The notes: generated by a model not told the origin, from the letters alone. DNA of 40,315 nucleotides from Methanosaeta sp. PtaB.Bin039 (GCA_002067795.1 MVQI01000065.1:1-40315); one strand, 5' to 3'. Positions 25,884 to 34,988 are shown, counted from the first letter of the stretch. Program-made: numbers and translations.

Positions 25884-26077
25884 ATCATCACCTATCTCAT
25901 GACCAAAGCCTAAAAACCAGTCCTAGTCTGCGCTCCAGCTATATATTCGATGCCGTGGAACGAAAAAAAAGACGATCGCATTTGGAAACGACAACCCCTG
26001 AGATCGACTATCCCGAAACACGATGCTTCCGATGGCTGTCACGTTTCCTTATGCTGAAAAGGGCCTGGGCAAATCGT

Positions 26078-26086
26078 TTTATATTT
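26078..26086 (+). promoter_or_regulatory. TATA box, leaderless promoter
   Basis: TTTATATTT lies about 27 bp before ATG 26109 (centre to start), the spacing expected when the transcript begins at the start codon. A weak AAGGA directly abuts the ATG. Confidence 0.45.
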
Positions 26087-26108
26087 TGCCTTAGATACGT
26101 TAAGGAAC

Positions 26109-26789
26109 ATGACTAGGGTCCAGATTCTTGGGCTGGCTCTTCTTATGATGTTGGTGCCAGCTGAGAGCCTGCTCACCTCCTCGGAGAGCATTTCGCAGAT
26201 AGCCGGCCGGTTTTACTATCTGGAGGACGGCAGATACCTCTGGGCAGGGATTGAGCCGCTGCACCTGGATCAGACGCCAGGGACGTCGAACCCGGCCGCG
26301 CTTTACGCCTTTGGCCCCCAGCTCCGCCTGTATAATGGCATCAACATCTCGACAGAGAGCCGCATCGGAAGCCTGGCCTCTGCAGAACTCGCCTGGAAGG
26401 ACGCCGACTACTCGGTTATAAGAGGGCCTTACCCGGTCTTGCTGAACATCGATAATCCTTTCTGGGTGCCGTCCTGGTATGTTCAGGGGCGGTTGTGGTC
26501 TCTTTACTATCAGCAGAGGCATTGGAGCGATGATCTCTTCGGAGATACCGATCATATCCAGGCCATCGAGGAGTTCAGACGGGCTGGATGGCGTCCGGTC
26601 CCCCTGGGCTATGAGAATCATATCCCAGCTCTCGGAGAATTCATGACCAGAGGCACTGGGCAGAGAGCACCAGCGGATTTAAGCCAGCACATACCAGCCA
26701 TTAAGGAGTTTCTGAGCGACGATTGGACGCCGCCTGGCCCGCCGGATAGCCAGACATATCCTGGCCTGGCAGAGTTCCTGCGCGACTGA
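26109..26789 (+). CDS. Secreted hypothetical protein with C-terminal repeats
   Basis: 226 residues. Signal peptide at 1-20 (ILGLALLMMLVPAESLL). Residues about 28-150 form an unrecognised domain (AGRFYYLEDGRYLWAGIEPL). From 155 onward come four degenerate repeats based on H-I/Y-x-A/G-I/L-x-EF: HIQAIEEFRRAGWRP, HIPALGEFMTRG, HIPAIKEFLSDDWTP and YPGLAEFLRD. Repeat spacing is near 20-25 residues. It is probably an extracellular protein with a binding repeat. No family recognised. Leaderless promoter likely. Confidence 0.75.
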   Translation: MTRVQILGLALLMMLVPAESLLTSSESISQIAGRFYYLEDGRYLWAGIEPLHLDQTPGTSNPAALYAFGPQLRLYNGINISTESRIGSLASAELAWKDADYSVIRGPYPVLLNIDNPFWVPSWYVQGRLWSLYYQQRHWSDDLFGDTDHIQAIEEFRRAGWRPVPLGYENHIPALGEFMTRGTGQRAPADLSQHIPAIKEFLSDDWTPPGPPDSQTYPGLAEFLRD

Positions 26790-26844
26790 GAACGGATTTC
26801 GGGAGCGGTTGGCAGTTGTGGTACATGGCAGAGATCCAGTCCTT

Positions 26845-28299
26845 CTATAGACCGATCATCGACCATACGCGGCTGATGTCCAGGTGGGACTTCACTGCCG
26901 CTGCCAGCTCGTCGAAGCCCTGGCCAGGAGAAGAATCGCGCCGGTCCAGATTCTTCTTCTCGTACAGATAGTTCAAGAAAGCCTCCCGGAAGTTCTGGTT
27001 CTCGAAGAGGCCATGAAGATATGTGCCTATCACCATGCCGCTGCCAGCCACAGCCCCATCGTCCCCAAATGCCGGCTCTGCCGATCCGCTGGTCTTTCCC
27101 ATATGGATCTCATATCCCCTGACGGTCTGGCCCTGGATAGGACCCAAGATTGGGCCGCATCCAGCCACCTCCTTTGTGACCTGAACAGTCCTCTTCTCGT
27201 ACCGATCAAACCTGGTCACCGCATCGATAAGACCCAGCCCTTTAACCGTACCTGCGACGCATTCTATCCCCCCATCGATTATCTCTTGTCCCAGCATCTG
27301 GTAGCCTCCGCATATCCCCAGTATAGGCACATCCCGAAGGGCCAGGATCTGCCTGTCCATTCCCTTTTCTCGCATCTCCTGCAGATCTGAGACGGTGTTC
27401 TTGGTACCCGGAATTATAACTGCATCAGGACTTCCGAGTGGCTGGTCAAGCTCGACATATCTGACTGCAGCGGCCCTTTCAAGAGGCTCGAAGTCGGTGA
27501 AGTTGCTTATTCGCGGCAACCGGATTACGGCGATCTCAACACCAGCCGTTTGATCGGATGTTGGCCGGGCCGGCTTATCTCCGAGGGATACCGAATCCTC
27601 CGATGGTATATTCAGGTCCAGGTAAGGAAGCACCCCTAAAACCGGCACTCCGGTCAGATCTTCCAGGGCTGCCAAACCCGATCCCAGGATGGCAGGATCT
27701 CCACGGAACTTGTTGATGACCAGGCCCTTCACGAGGGGGCGCAGATCGTCTGGCAGGAGCTGAAACGTGCCGTATAGGCTGGCGAATACGCCGCCGCGCT
27801 CTATGTCACCAACCAGGATTATGGGCGACTTTAAACGGCGCGCCACGTAGATATTGGCGAGATCGCGGTCGTACAGGTTTATCTCGGCAGCCCCGCCCGC
27901 CCCTTCCACAATGATATAGTCGTACTGAGAGGAGAGCTGGTCCAGTGCCTGATCCACCACACCCTTCAGGGAATGGATCTCACGGTAGTAATCGGCAGCA
28001 GACCGGTCAGCAACAGGACGGCCAAGGACAATGACCTGGGAGGTGCGGTCGCCCTTGGGCTTCAAGAGGATGGGATTCATGAGCTCGGTGGGTTCCTCTC
28101 CAGCAGCCCAGGATTGGCAGGCCTGAGCGATGCCTATCTCCGATCCGTTGGCGGTGACCCAGGAGTTAAGGCTCATATTCTGGGACTTGAAAGGCGCCAC
28201 CTTTAATCCCCGGTTGCGAAGGAGACGGCATAGGGCAGCTACCAGGGTGCTCTTGCCGGAATGGGAGGTGGTGCCCAGAACTACTAAGAAGCGGGTCAT
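26845..28299 (-). CDS. cobQ: Cobyric acid synthase
   Basis: 484 residues. Amidates four side-chain carboxylates of adenosylcobyrinate a,c-diamide using glutamine and ATP, a late step of corrinoid synthesis needed for methanogen methyltransferases. The N-terminal dethiobiotin-synthetase-like ATP domain has GTTSHSGKST at 9-18 and KSQNMSLNSW at 38-47. The C-terminal class I glutaminase-like domain has the nucleophile C330 (LGICGGYQMLG) and H429 (GTYLHGLFEN). Length is normal. Start ATG 28299. The gap 28300-28656 holds no gene, but includes AT-rich stretches likely for the two divergent promoters. Confidence 0.97.
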   Translation of the reverse strand: MTRFLVVLGTTSHSGKSTLVAALCRLLRNRGLKVAPFKSQNMSLNSWVTANGSEIGIAQACQSWAAGEEPTELMNPILLKPKGDRTSQVIVLGRPVADRSAADYYREIHSLKGVVDQALDQLSSQYDYIIVEGAGGAAEINLYDRDLANIYVARRLKSPIILVGDIERGGVFASLYGTFQLLPDDLRPLVKGLVINKFRGDPAILGSGLAALEDLTGVPVLGVLPYLDLNIPSEDSVSLGDKPARPTSDQTAGVEIAVIRLPRISNFTDFEPLERAAAVRYVELDQPLGSPDAVIIPGTKNTVSDLQEMREKGMDRQILALRDVPILGICGGYQMLGQEIIDGGIECVAGTVKGLGLIDAVTRFDRYEKRTVQVTKEVAGCGPILGPIQGQTVRGYEIHMGKTSGSAEPAFGDDGAVAGSGMVIGTYLHGLFENQNFREAFLNYLYEKKNLDRRDSSPGQGFDELAAAVKSHLDISRVWSMIGL

Positions 28300-28659
28300 G
28301 GGCTGCCCGATGGTCCGTGAAAGTTTATTTGTCTTTCGGCAAAATATCTTTTGTTATTGGCCCGTAGCTGGCGAGATCATCTGCTAGATCCGCTTCTATG
28401 CAGCTGAGGCTCAATTATGTCGATTGAAAATATCCGAAGCATCAGGCCCTGAGCAGGCCGATCTTCTTCTCAGAAGCCAAGGTTTTTCAGTGAGCCGATT
28501 CAGCCTGGGAATATCGACATAATATTCGTGATCGATGCGGCAATAAATGGGCGGTTTCTTTGGCTGCCGCGAGCGGCCAGAGCAGGGTTATCTCAGGCCT
28601 GCCCCAGCTTTATTCAGAAAATATTAAATACTTGGTATTACTTATAACATACTAAGGTG

Positions 28660-29544
28660 ATGAGTTTGAAGCTATTGGTATCTGCAATGGTTTTTTTAAT
28701 AGTACTGTGTTTTGCTTCGGTCAATGCTCATGAGAGCTTCGTCCGGCCAATCTCCGGCTGGGCCGAGGTGGGGGATACGGCTATCCTGCCGATCGGAAGC
28801 GGTCACACTACTGAATCCTCTGAGCTTCCTCTTGGCCTGGCCTACATAAAGGTCATCTCTCAGAGCGGACATGTGCTGAACCACACACTGAGCCAGAAGA
28901 CAACCACCAACGGATACTGGATGATCTACGATTTCGACGTGGACGGGCCCGGGCTGAATATAATCGACCTATATCATACCGAGGGTTCCTGGACACACTT
29001 CATCACCAATCCTCCTGCCGGTGGATTCTGGGAGCACAAATCCGCAGAAGAGATCAACTGGACCGAGCTGGACACCACCACCTGGGCGGATGACTGGTAT
29101 GTGGAGAAATCCTATCCAAAGCACTGCTATGCCAAGGCATTTGTTGCCGGACCCGAGTCCGACTTCTCCCTGGCATCGCGTGCCATCGGCCAGAAGCTGG
29201 AGATCGTCCCTCTGGACAACATAACCACTGTGGGGCAGGGTGAGTTCTCCTTGCAGGTCCTCTTCGATGATGAGCCATACAAAAACGTGACCGTCACAGC
29301 CCAGCGTGTAGGAGACGACACCGAGTTGCAGGCGACAACCGATTCAGAAGGCAAAGTCAGGTTCAACCTCAGCGGACCATCGGAGGTCATCGAATGGTTG
29401 ATCAAGACCAACACCGGCATGGACCCGCAGGTCGTTGAGCTGGTGGATCTGCCAAGGGGCAAGGACTCCAAGGAAAAGAGCTACGTAGGACCTGTTTACC
29501 GGACGATACTTGCGCTCAGAAATGACTACATAAAGGCGGAGTGA
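28660..29544 (+). CDS. Secreted DUF4198-like (NikM/CbtK-type) protein
   Basis: 294 residues from ATG 28660, which follows AAGGTG directly; a GTG three bases earlier is possible. Signal peptide LLVSAMVFLIVLCFASVNA, then mature HESFVRP, the N-terminal His pattern seen in DUF4198 (COG5266) proteins, some of which bind Ni or Co near transporters. A first beta domain (EVGDTAILPIGSGHTTES) precedes a carboxypeptidase-regulatory-like domain (GQGEFSLQVLFDDEPYKNVT) and the end (VYRTILALRNDYIKAE). TATA-like ATTAAATA lies at about 28624-28630. T-rich tracts at about 29560 and 29581 probably end transcription. Metal role is inferred only from family. Confidence 0.8.
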   Translation: MSLKLLVSAMVFLIVLCFASVNAHESFVRPISGWAEVGDTAILPIGSGHTTESSELPLGLAYIKVISQSGHVLNHTLSQKTTTNGYWMIYDFDVDGPGLNIIDLYHTEGSWTHFITNPPAGGFWEHKSAEEINWTELDTTTWADDWYVEKSYPKHCYAKAFVAGPESDFSLASRAIGQKLEIVPLDNITTVGQGEFSLQVLFDDEPYKNVTVTAQRVGDDTELQATTDSEGKVRFNLSGPSEVIEWLIKTNTGMDPQVVELVDLPRGKDSKEKSYVGPVYRTILALRNDYIKAE

Positions 29545-29820
29545 TAACCCACACGCCCCTTTTTTCTGCTCTCAGCTGTCTTTTTTTCGCGTGGCTAACC
29601 TCGCTAACCTCTATACATCACGATGCCAGATCAAGAGACAGGCTCATGAACCAGGGCGTTGGGGGATGATCGTCGAGCAGATCAGGATGGTGGAGGTGGG
29701 CATCCTGGACTGTTTTCTGCCATCTGGCGTATTCACAGGAAGAACCGGGCAGCCCTTCCTTTTTAAATTGGCAATAGGTTATTAAGCAAAAATGGGGGAT
29801 ATATACGCTAAAAGAAAAAT

Positions 29821-29826
29821 AGGAGG
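29821..29826 (+). promoter_or_regulatory. Ribosome binding site pointing to an AUU start
   Basis: AGGAGG ends 8 nt before ATT 29835, which is in frame with the sulfatase. No ATG, GTG or TTG lies in a suitable position within 12 nt after it. It decides the start of the next gene. A TATA-like GATATATACG is near 29796. Confidence 0.6.
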
Positions 29827-29834
29827 GTTTCTTT

Positions 29835-32366
29835 ATTAGAGCTTCGCATAGAGCCGCATGGGCTGCCCTTGTTCTTTTGATGACGATCCTGGGTGCCCAG
29901 GTCAGCACTTCCTCAGATCAGGAAGCAGCTGACTCACGTTATATTCAACTGAGCAACAACTCTACCGCTTATCAATTGCTGAGCGATGCTGACAGAAGCA
30001 TCGACCTTGTGACAAACCGCAGAAATCCGCTGACCGTCAACTCCAGCCTCGATTCGATGGCCTACGGAGATATAACCGAGTCCCAGTCGGAAGGCAGCGT
30101 GGTCGTGATCCAGTCCAACGACAGCACAGAGTGCCAGCCTGTAATTGGCACCACCTATCGCGATTCCGTCCCCTGTCAGATTGAGCCGGTGCAGGCCCCC
30201 AAGGGTGCGCCAAATGTGATCTACATCGTACTGGACGACATTGGATTCGGCGGGCTGGGCTGCTTTGGAGGGCCGGTAGAGACCCCCAATATAGACCGCC
30301 TTGCATCGACAGGGCTGAGATACAACAACTTCCATACAACGGCCATCTGTTCTCCTACCAGGGCCTGCCTCCTTACCGGCCGCAACCACCACTCGGTCGG
30401 TGTGGGTACCCTGATGGAGTTTGCCAGCGGCTATCCTGGTTACAACGCCCACCTCTCCAAGAATGCAGCCACAATACCTGAGATGCTTGTAGAGCAGGGT
30501 TACAACACATATTGCGTGGGCAAGTGGCATCTGGCCCCTTCGGAAGATCTGAATGCAGCAGGACCCTACGACCAGTGGCCGTTGGGGCGCGGATTTGAGC
30601 GGTTCTACGGATTCTTGGAGTCGCATACAAGCCAGTGGTATCCGGACCTGGTCTATGACAATCACCGCATAGATCCGCCGGCGACGCCCGAGGAGGGATA
30701 CCACCTGTCCAAAGACCTTGTGGACAGATCCATAGAATTCCTGAGCGACGGCAGATCGGTAACCCCAGATAAGCCCTTCTTCCTCTACCTGGCCTTTGGA
30801 GCCGGACACTGGCCGCACCATGCTCCCAAGGAGTTCATAGAGAAGTACAGGGGCAGGTTCGACCAGGGCTGGGATGCGATGAGAAACGAGACACTGGATC
30901 GGCAAAAGGAGCTGGGCATTGTGCCCGAGAACACAACTCTTCCGCCAAGAGATCCTTATGTGAAGGCCTGGGACAACCTCTCTGAAGACGAGAAGAAGGT
31001 TTATGCGCGGCTGGCCGAGGTCCATGCCGGCTACGTGGACTACACCGACCAGGAGTTAGGCAGGTTCCTCGATTACCTTGAGCAGAGCGGAATTCTCAAC
31101 AATACCATAATCGTGCTGGTTTCCGACAATGGAGCTTCTCCTGAGGGAGACGCCAACGGCTACGACAACATGGCATTCTGGTCAAACGGATTATCTGAGG
31201 GCGGGGATTTCTCTGGTTTCCTATCTGATTATCAGCAGGTCCCTGGATCCAATATCAGCACCCTGCTCTCCAGACTGGATCTGATTGGAGGACCGATGTC
31301 CTATCCGACATATCCTCTGGGGTGGGCCATGGCGGATAACACCCCGAACAGGCTTTACAAGTGGACCACTTATCAGGGCGGGGTGCATGACGCCATGATA
31401 ATATCATGGCCCGCCAGGATAATGGACAATGGCAGCATAAGAACGCAGTTCTGCCATGCTATCGACGTCGTGCCGACAATCCTTGAAGCCGTGGGCATAG
31501 GAGCTCCTGAGGTCTATAACGGGTATCCGCAGAAGCCGATCGAGGGAATCAGCCTTGTCTACACATTCGATCAGCCGGATGCGCCGACTCGAAAGACCGT
31601 CCAGTACTTTGAGATGATGGGCACCAGAGGGATCTGGCATCAGGGCTGGAAGGCCGTGGCATTCCACCATGTGAACTCCGGCGGCAACTTCGATCAGGAT
31701 ACCTGGGAGCTATACGACCTGACCAACGACACTTCAGAGTCCCACGATCTGGCAGCAGAGTATCCGGAGAAGTTACAGGAGATGGAGGATCTGTGGTGGG
31801 CAGAGGCCGAGAAGTACAATGTACTGCCACTGGACGACCGGGCTTTGGCCAGGTACGAGACGGTTCCCAAGACCGGGACCTTTGTCTTCTATGCGGGCGC
31901 GGAAAAGGCGATGGAACCCAACATACCCGACACCAGGAACAGCTCTTATTCCATAACCGCAGATGTGGAAATTCCGCCGACCGGAGCGGAGGGCGTGCTA
32001 TTTTCCATCGGCGGGAGGTTCTCTGGCCTCTCACTGTACATCCAGGACAGCCACCTGGTCTTCGACTACAACTTCCTGGGAATCAAGCATCACACCATCG
32101 TCTCACAGGATGAGATAGCCGCAGGACCTGCTGTCATGGGCTTTGCCTTCAACAAGACCGGGCCTTACCATGGCATGGGCACGCTTTATATCAACGGCAC
32201 TCAGCAGGGCCAGATGCCCATAGGGCCCACAGTCCCGAACCGCTACTCCTTTGAGGAGGGCCTCGAGATAGGCAAGGACCCGCAAACCCCTGTCAACGAG
32301 AGCTACAGCAGTCCGTTTTCGTTCACAGGGACTCTGAAGAAGGTCGTATTTGAGGCGGAGGGATAA
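29835..32366 (+). CDS. Secreted arylsulfatase-family protein
   Basis: 843 residues if started at ATT 29835 (829 from TTG 29877). The extended start restores a full signal peptide, RASHRAAWAALVLLMTILGA, after the initiator Met. In the 829-residue numbering the sulfatase domain begins APNVIYIVLDDIGFGG (metal Asp120/Asp121). The maturation motif is C158-S-P-T-R162, with Cys for formylglycine conversion, then GRNHHSVG and GKWHLAP. The C-terminal 180 residues are a LamG/concanavalin-like beta-sandwich (EGVLFSIGGRFSGLSLYIQD). It should cleave sulfate esters outside the cell. Sulfatases are uncommon in methanogens, so transfer from bacteria is likely. No matching formylglycine-generating enzyme is recognised in the window. 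Confidence 0.92.
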   Translation: MRASHRAAWAALVLLMTILGAQVSTSSDQEAADSRYIQLSNNSTAYQLLSDADRSIDLVTNRRNPLTVNSSLDSMAYGDITESQSEGSVVVIQSNDSTECQPVIGTTYRDSVPCQIEPVQAPKGAPNVIYIVLDDIGFGGLGCFGGPVETPNIDRLASTGLRYNNFHTTAICSPTRACLLTGRNHHSVGVGTLMEFASGYPGYNAHLSKNAATIPEMLVEQGYNTYCVGKWHLAPSEDLNAAGPYDQWPLGRGFERFYGFLESHTSQWYPDLVYDNHRIDPPATPEEGYHLSKDLVDRSIEFLSDGRSVTPDKPFFLYLAFGAGHWPHHAPKEFIEKYRGRFDQGWDAMRNETLDRQKELGIVPENTTLPPRDPYVKAWDNLSEDEKKVYARLAEVHAGYVDYTDQELGRFLDYLEQSGILNNTIIVLVSDNGASPEGDANGYDNMAFWSNGLSEGGDFSGFLSDYQQVPGSNISTLLSRLDLIGGPMSYPTYPLGWAMADNTPNRLYKWTTYQGGVHDAMIISWPARIMDNGSIRTQFCHAIDVVPTILEAVGIGAPEVYNGYPQKPIEGISLVYTFDQPDAPTRKTVQYFEMMGTRGIWHQGWKAVAFHHVNSGGNFDQDTWELYDLTNDTSESHDLAAEYPEKLQEMEDLWWAEAEKYNVLPLDDRALARYETVPKTGTFVFYAGAEKAMEPNIPDTRNSSYSITADVEIPPTGAEGVLFSIGGRFSGLSLYIQDSHLVFDYNFLGIKHHTIVSQDEIAAGPAVMGFAFNKTGPYHGMGTLYINGTQQGQMPIGPTVPNRYSFEEGLEIGKDPQTPVNESYSSPFSFTGTLKKVVFEAEG

Positions 32367-32420
32367 GAAGAGCGGACCAGGTTTTGAGATGGTTAAGTAA
32401 GAACCAGCCTGCATGAATTT

Positions 32421-32455
32421 GGGGGATGAAATAGTCTCATCCCCCTCAAGTTTTC
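32421..32455 (+). terminator. Strong hairpin terminator of the sulfatase gene
   Basis: GGGGGATGA (32421-32429), loop AATAGTC, TCATCCCCC (32437-32445): a perfect 9-bp stem followed by TCAAGTTTT, 55 nt after the stop. Confidence 0.7.
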
Positions 32456-32559
32456 AGTCAGAACGAGAGCATCAAATCGTATCATCCTTCGGATATGGTG
32501 GCCTGTCAGGCGATCTCTGCACTTCTTGAAGATCATGTGGCACAGACCATGCATTATGG

Positions 32560-32657
32560 CTATCCGAGCGAGGCATCCCAATGATCCTCAATCTATCTGA
32601 GCGAGGCATACGAATTATCATCAATATATCTGAGAGAGCATACGAATAATCCTCAAT
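32560..32657. repeat. Three tandem copies of a 33-bp unit
   Basis: Copies at 32560-32592, 32593-32625 and 32626-32657 (last 32 bp) share CTATC[C/T]GAGCGAGGCAT and an ending ATCAAT-type core. Unit is 11 codons long, and one frame gives LSERGIPMILN, LSERGIRIIIN and ISERAYE then stop, but without a start codon. It sits in a 560-bp gap (32367-32926) with no recognisable gene. Confidence 0.7.
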
Positions 32658-32926
32658 TTATCGGCTGGCCGAAATCCTGGATCAAGAACAAAAAAAGCGC
32701 GTCAGGTCTGGACGATTCAGCCACGATCCTTATCGGTGCGAGGGAAAAGACGCCTGCTGGACCCATAACCTCTGGAAAATGACCGGATTTACTATGCTAT
32801 TTCTCCTCCGTCATGCTGTCCGCGTCCTCAGGCATCTCTGCGATCCTCCTGAAAATGGAGAATTGTGGCTTCATATTTGGGTGAGCTTTTTCTACGATTG
32901 GTGATAATTCGGACCTGAGTGATTCT

Positions 32927-33556
32927 ATGGAGATCGAGACACTCAAAAAGCTGGCCTTAATGGGTGCGGGAGGTGAGCAGATCGCGATCTCTGCCGCCAG
33001 CCTGGCCCGTGAGCTCTCAGCCAGCCCTCAGACAGCAGCAAGAAGGCTGTGTTCCCTGGAGAAGAGCGGTTATATCACCCGCACAACGATCAGAGGCGGA
33101 CAGAAGGTAAAGATAACGGATAAGGGCATTGTCGCACTGCTCTCTGAGCACCGCGACTACCAGAGGATATTTGAAAAGGAGCCCCGAAAGATCAGGGGGC
33201 GCCTGGTCTCAGGACTTGGCGAGGGGCAGTATTACATCTCCCACGACGGTTATCGATCTCAGTTCAGGGAGGTTCTGGGCTTCGATCCGTATCCAGGCAC
33301 CATGAACCTGAAGCTCTCCCAGCCGTTCGTGCTTGGCCAGGGGGAAAGCCAGAAGATCCGCGGATTTTCGGATCACAGCAGGACCTATGGTGGATGCCTC
33401 TGTATTGCGGCAAGAGTTGGAGAGATAGAATGTGCAGTGGTCAGGCCAGAGCGCAGCGCTTATCCTGCCGACCTGATGGAGCTCATAGCTCCGGTGAACC
33501 TCAGAGAGACCCTGCGGCTCTCAGACGGAGATGTGGTGGAGGTGGTCCTGAGATGA
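32927..33556 (+). CDS. ribK: CTP-dependent riboflavin kinase with N-terminal winged helix
   Basis: 209 residues. Makes FMN from riboflavin using CTP, the archaeal route. Residues 1-75 are a winged helix (SLARELSASPQTAARRLCSL, then KSGYITRTTIRGGQKVKITD). The C-terminal domain (about 90-209) has KIRGRLVSGLGEGQYYIS, FDPYPGTMNLKL and VRPERSAYPADLMELIAPVN, all signature stretches of archaeal RibK. The winged helix suggests autoregulation or control of flavin genes, as seen in related fusions. Its TGA overlaps an ATG (ATGA) that opens a 12-codon ORF (MTDPDLKRELAG then TAG), perhaps the stump of a lost coupled gene. Confidence 0.95.
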   Translation: MEIETLKKLALMGAGGEQIAISAASLARELSASPQTAARRLCSLEKSGYITRTTIRGGQKVKITDKGIVALLSEHRDYQRIFEKEPRKIRGRLVSGLGEGQYYISHDGYRSQFREVLGFDPYPGTMNLKLSQPFVLGQGESQKIRGFSDHSRTYGGCLCIAARVGEIECAVVRPERSAYPADLMELIAPVNLRETLRLSDGDVVEVVLR

Positions 33557-33707
33557 CCGATCCTGATCTAAAAAGAGAACTCGCAGGATAGCGATATCTC
33601 CAGGAGCCGCAAAGATAGAAAAATTATGTTTCTGGGAAAGCCCTTCCGGTCAATTCCGCTTGAGTCAGAAGAGCCCCCGAGCTTTCCCTGTCATGAAATC
33701 CTGGCGG

Positions 33708-34202
33708 CTACTCCACTTTTTTAAAGAGAGCTCCATCGGCGCCGCAGACCTGGCAGGCGTGGGGCGCTTGCCTGGCCACGGTGTTTCCGCAGTAAGGGCA
33801 TACATAGTAAGGATAGCTCTCCTGAGAGTCAGTTGCTGCCGACATGCCGCCGAACAGGACGGAATGGATCTTCTCGACCTCATTGGCGAAATGAAACGAC
33901 ATCTTAGCACCCTTTTGCCCTTCCCTCTCAGCAGCAGAGATCATCTCTGGATACATCTTCTCCCATTCGTGGTCCTCCCCAGAGACTGCCTCCTTCAGGT
34001 TATCTCTTGTCGACTTTATGGCCTTCATAGCCCTGAGGTGGTTTGCAGCGTGGACTGCCTCAGCCTCGGCAGCTGCCCGGAAAAGCCTTGCAGCCTGATG
34101 TAGTCCTTCCTTGTCAGCCATCTCTGCGAATGATGCGTATTTGCGGTTGGCCTGGGACTCCCCAGCGAATGCCTCCTGGAGGAACTTCTCGGTATCGGAC
34201 AT
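33708..34202 (-). CDS. rbr: Rubrerythrin
   Basis: 164 residues from ATG 34202 (MSDTEKFLQEAFAGESQANR), with GAGAGG 9 nt upstream; an upstream ATG at 34223 is less likely. Non-heme diiron peroxidase that reduces H2O2 in anaerobes. The N-terminal four-helix domain has Glu ligands in FAGESQANRKYASFAEMAD and the EAEAVHAANHL region. The C-terminal rubredoxin-like domain has CPYCGNTVARQAPHACQVCG, four Cys for one iron. Length is usual. Stands alone. Confidence 0.95.
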   Translation of the reverse strand: MSDTEKFLQEAFAGESQANRKYASFAEMADKEGLHQAARLFRAAAEAEAVHAANHLRAMKAIKSTRDNLKEAVSGEDHEWEKMYPEMISAAEREGQKGAKMSFHFANEVEKIHSVLFGGMSAATDSQESYPYYVCPYCGNTVARQAPHACQVCGADGALFKKVE

Positions 34203-34485
34203 TTGTACGACCTCTCGATTCAAAGTGAGGACGAGACCTCCCAGAACTTATCGTTTTTGGCGGCCGGCTGCGAGCCCAAATTGCATTCGCTGTCGATTTG
34301 ATAGGAGCGGACGATTTGCGGCCCCCGAGGTATGGAGATGTCAGCGGCGCCTCGAGGGCTGCGAGTCGATCATTTGCCGTATCCATCGGATGGGGCGGCG
34401 GCGACCTGACCCAGGCGGGCTGGCCCTCTCCTGGCCAAATACTTTTTCTTCTGCGAGCGACCATGAGGCCATTGGAGAGATTCAT

Positions 34486-34872
34486 ATGTTCAAGAGACTT
34501 GCAGCACTACTGCTGCTGGTGTCCGTTGCTTCAGCTGCTATTGACCTGACCGGACAAAGCGGGCTGGACGTATTGAGATCCCTAAATCAGGCAGACCAGG
34601 CCGGTCTCGGAAATGAGACCGATATATTGAATCAGACAAACAAGACCCTTCAGCTCTATCAGAACGCATCGCGCAACCTGATCGCACCCGAATTTGCGCT
34701 GAATCTGACGCCGTCGCAGTCTTTCAGCGGCTCAAACCTGTGGAGCTGGGGAAATATCCCACTCGGATATAAGCTGACCGACGGCCAGCTAACCCCTGGA
34801 GAGCAGGTGGAGAACCTCTCCAAGATGGAGACTCCAAGCCAGGCCCTAGAAAGCACCGGAGCCTATCTGTGA
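34486..34872 (+). CDS. Small secreted protein, 128 aa
   Basis: ATG 34486 is preceded by TTGGAGAG 5-7 nt upstream; the frame is open further upstream, but without signal. Signal peptide FKRLAALLLLVSVASAAID. The mature part has Asn/Gln-rich helical text (LNQADQAGLGNETDILNQTN) with several N-x-T/S sites. It ends with GYKLTDGQLTPGEQVENLSK. No family recognised. Probably an exported or surface protein. Confidence 0.65.
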   Translation: MFKRLAALLLLVSVASAAIDLTGQSGLDVLRSLNQADQAGLGNETDILNQTNKTLQLYQNASRNLIAPEFALNLTPSQSFSGSNLWSWGNIPLGYKLTDGQLTPGEQVENLSKMETPSQALESTGAYL

Positions 34873-34942
34873 GCCTGGCCTCTGGATACTGGAATCAAGG
34901 GCGATTCAGCGGTTTTGGTCAGCTCAACATCGCGCGAAAAGC

Positions 34943-34988
34943 GGCATTGAAAATGCCAGAAACCTCTGCTATCAACGTTTCTGGCATT
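34943..34988 (+). promoter_or_regulatory. Alternative hairpins sharing one arm
   Basis: AATGCCAGAAAC (34952-34963) can pair with GTTTCTGGCATT (34977-34988), a perfect 12-bp stem with a 13-nt loop. Its first half, AATGCC, can also pair with the upstream GGCATT at about 34944-34949, so two exclusive structures exist. Likely the terminator of the upstream secreted gene, or a switch for the downstream winged-helix gene. Confidence 0.5.

Noticed and set aside
29934-31025. 363-aa minus-strand frame
   Set aside because: Antisense to the well-supported sulfatase; produced by its codon bias.
32560-32657. Possible CRISPR array
   Set aside because: The repeats are contiguous with no spacers, so it is a tandem repeat.
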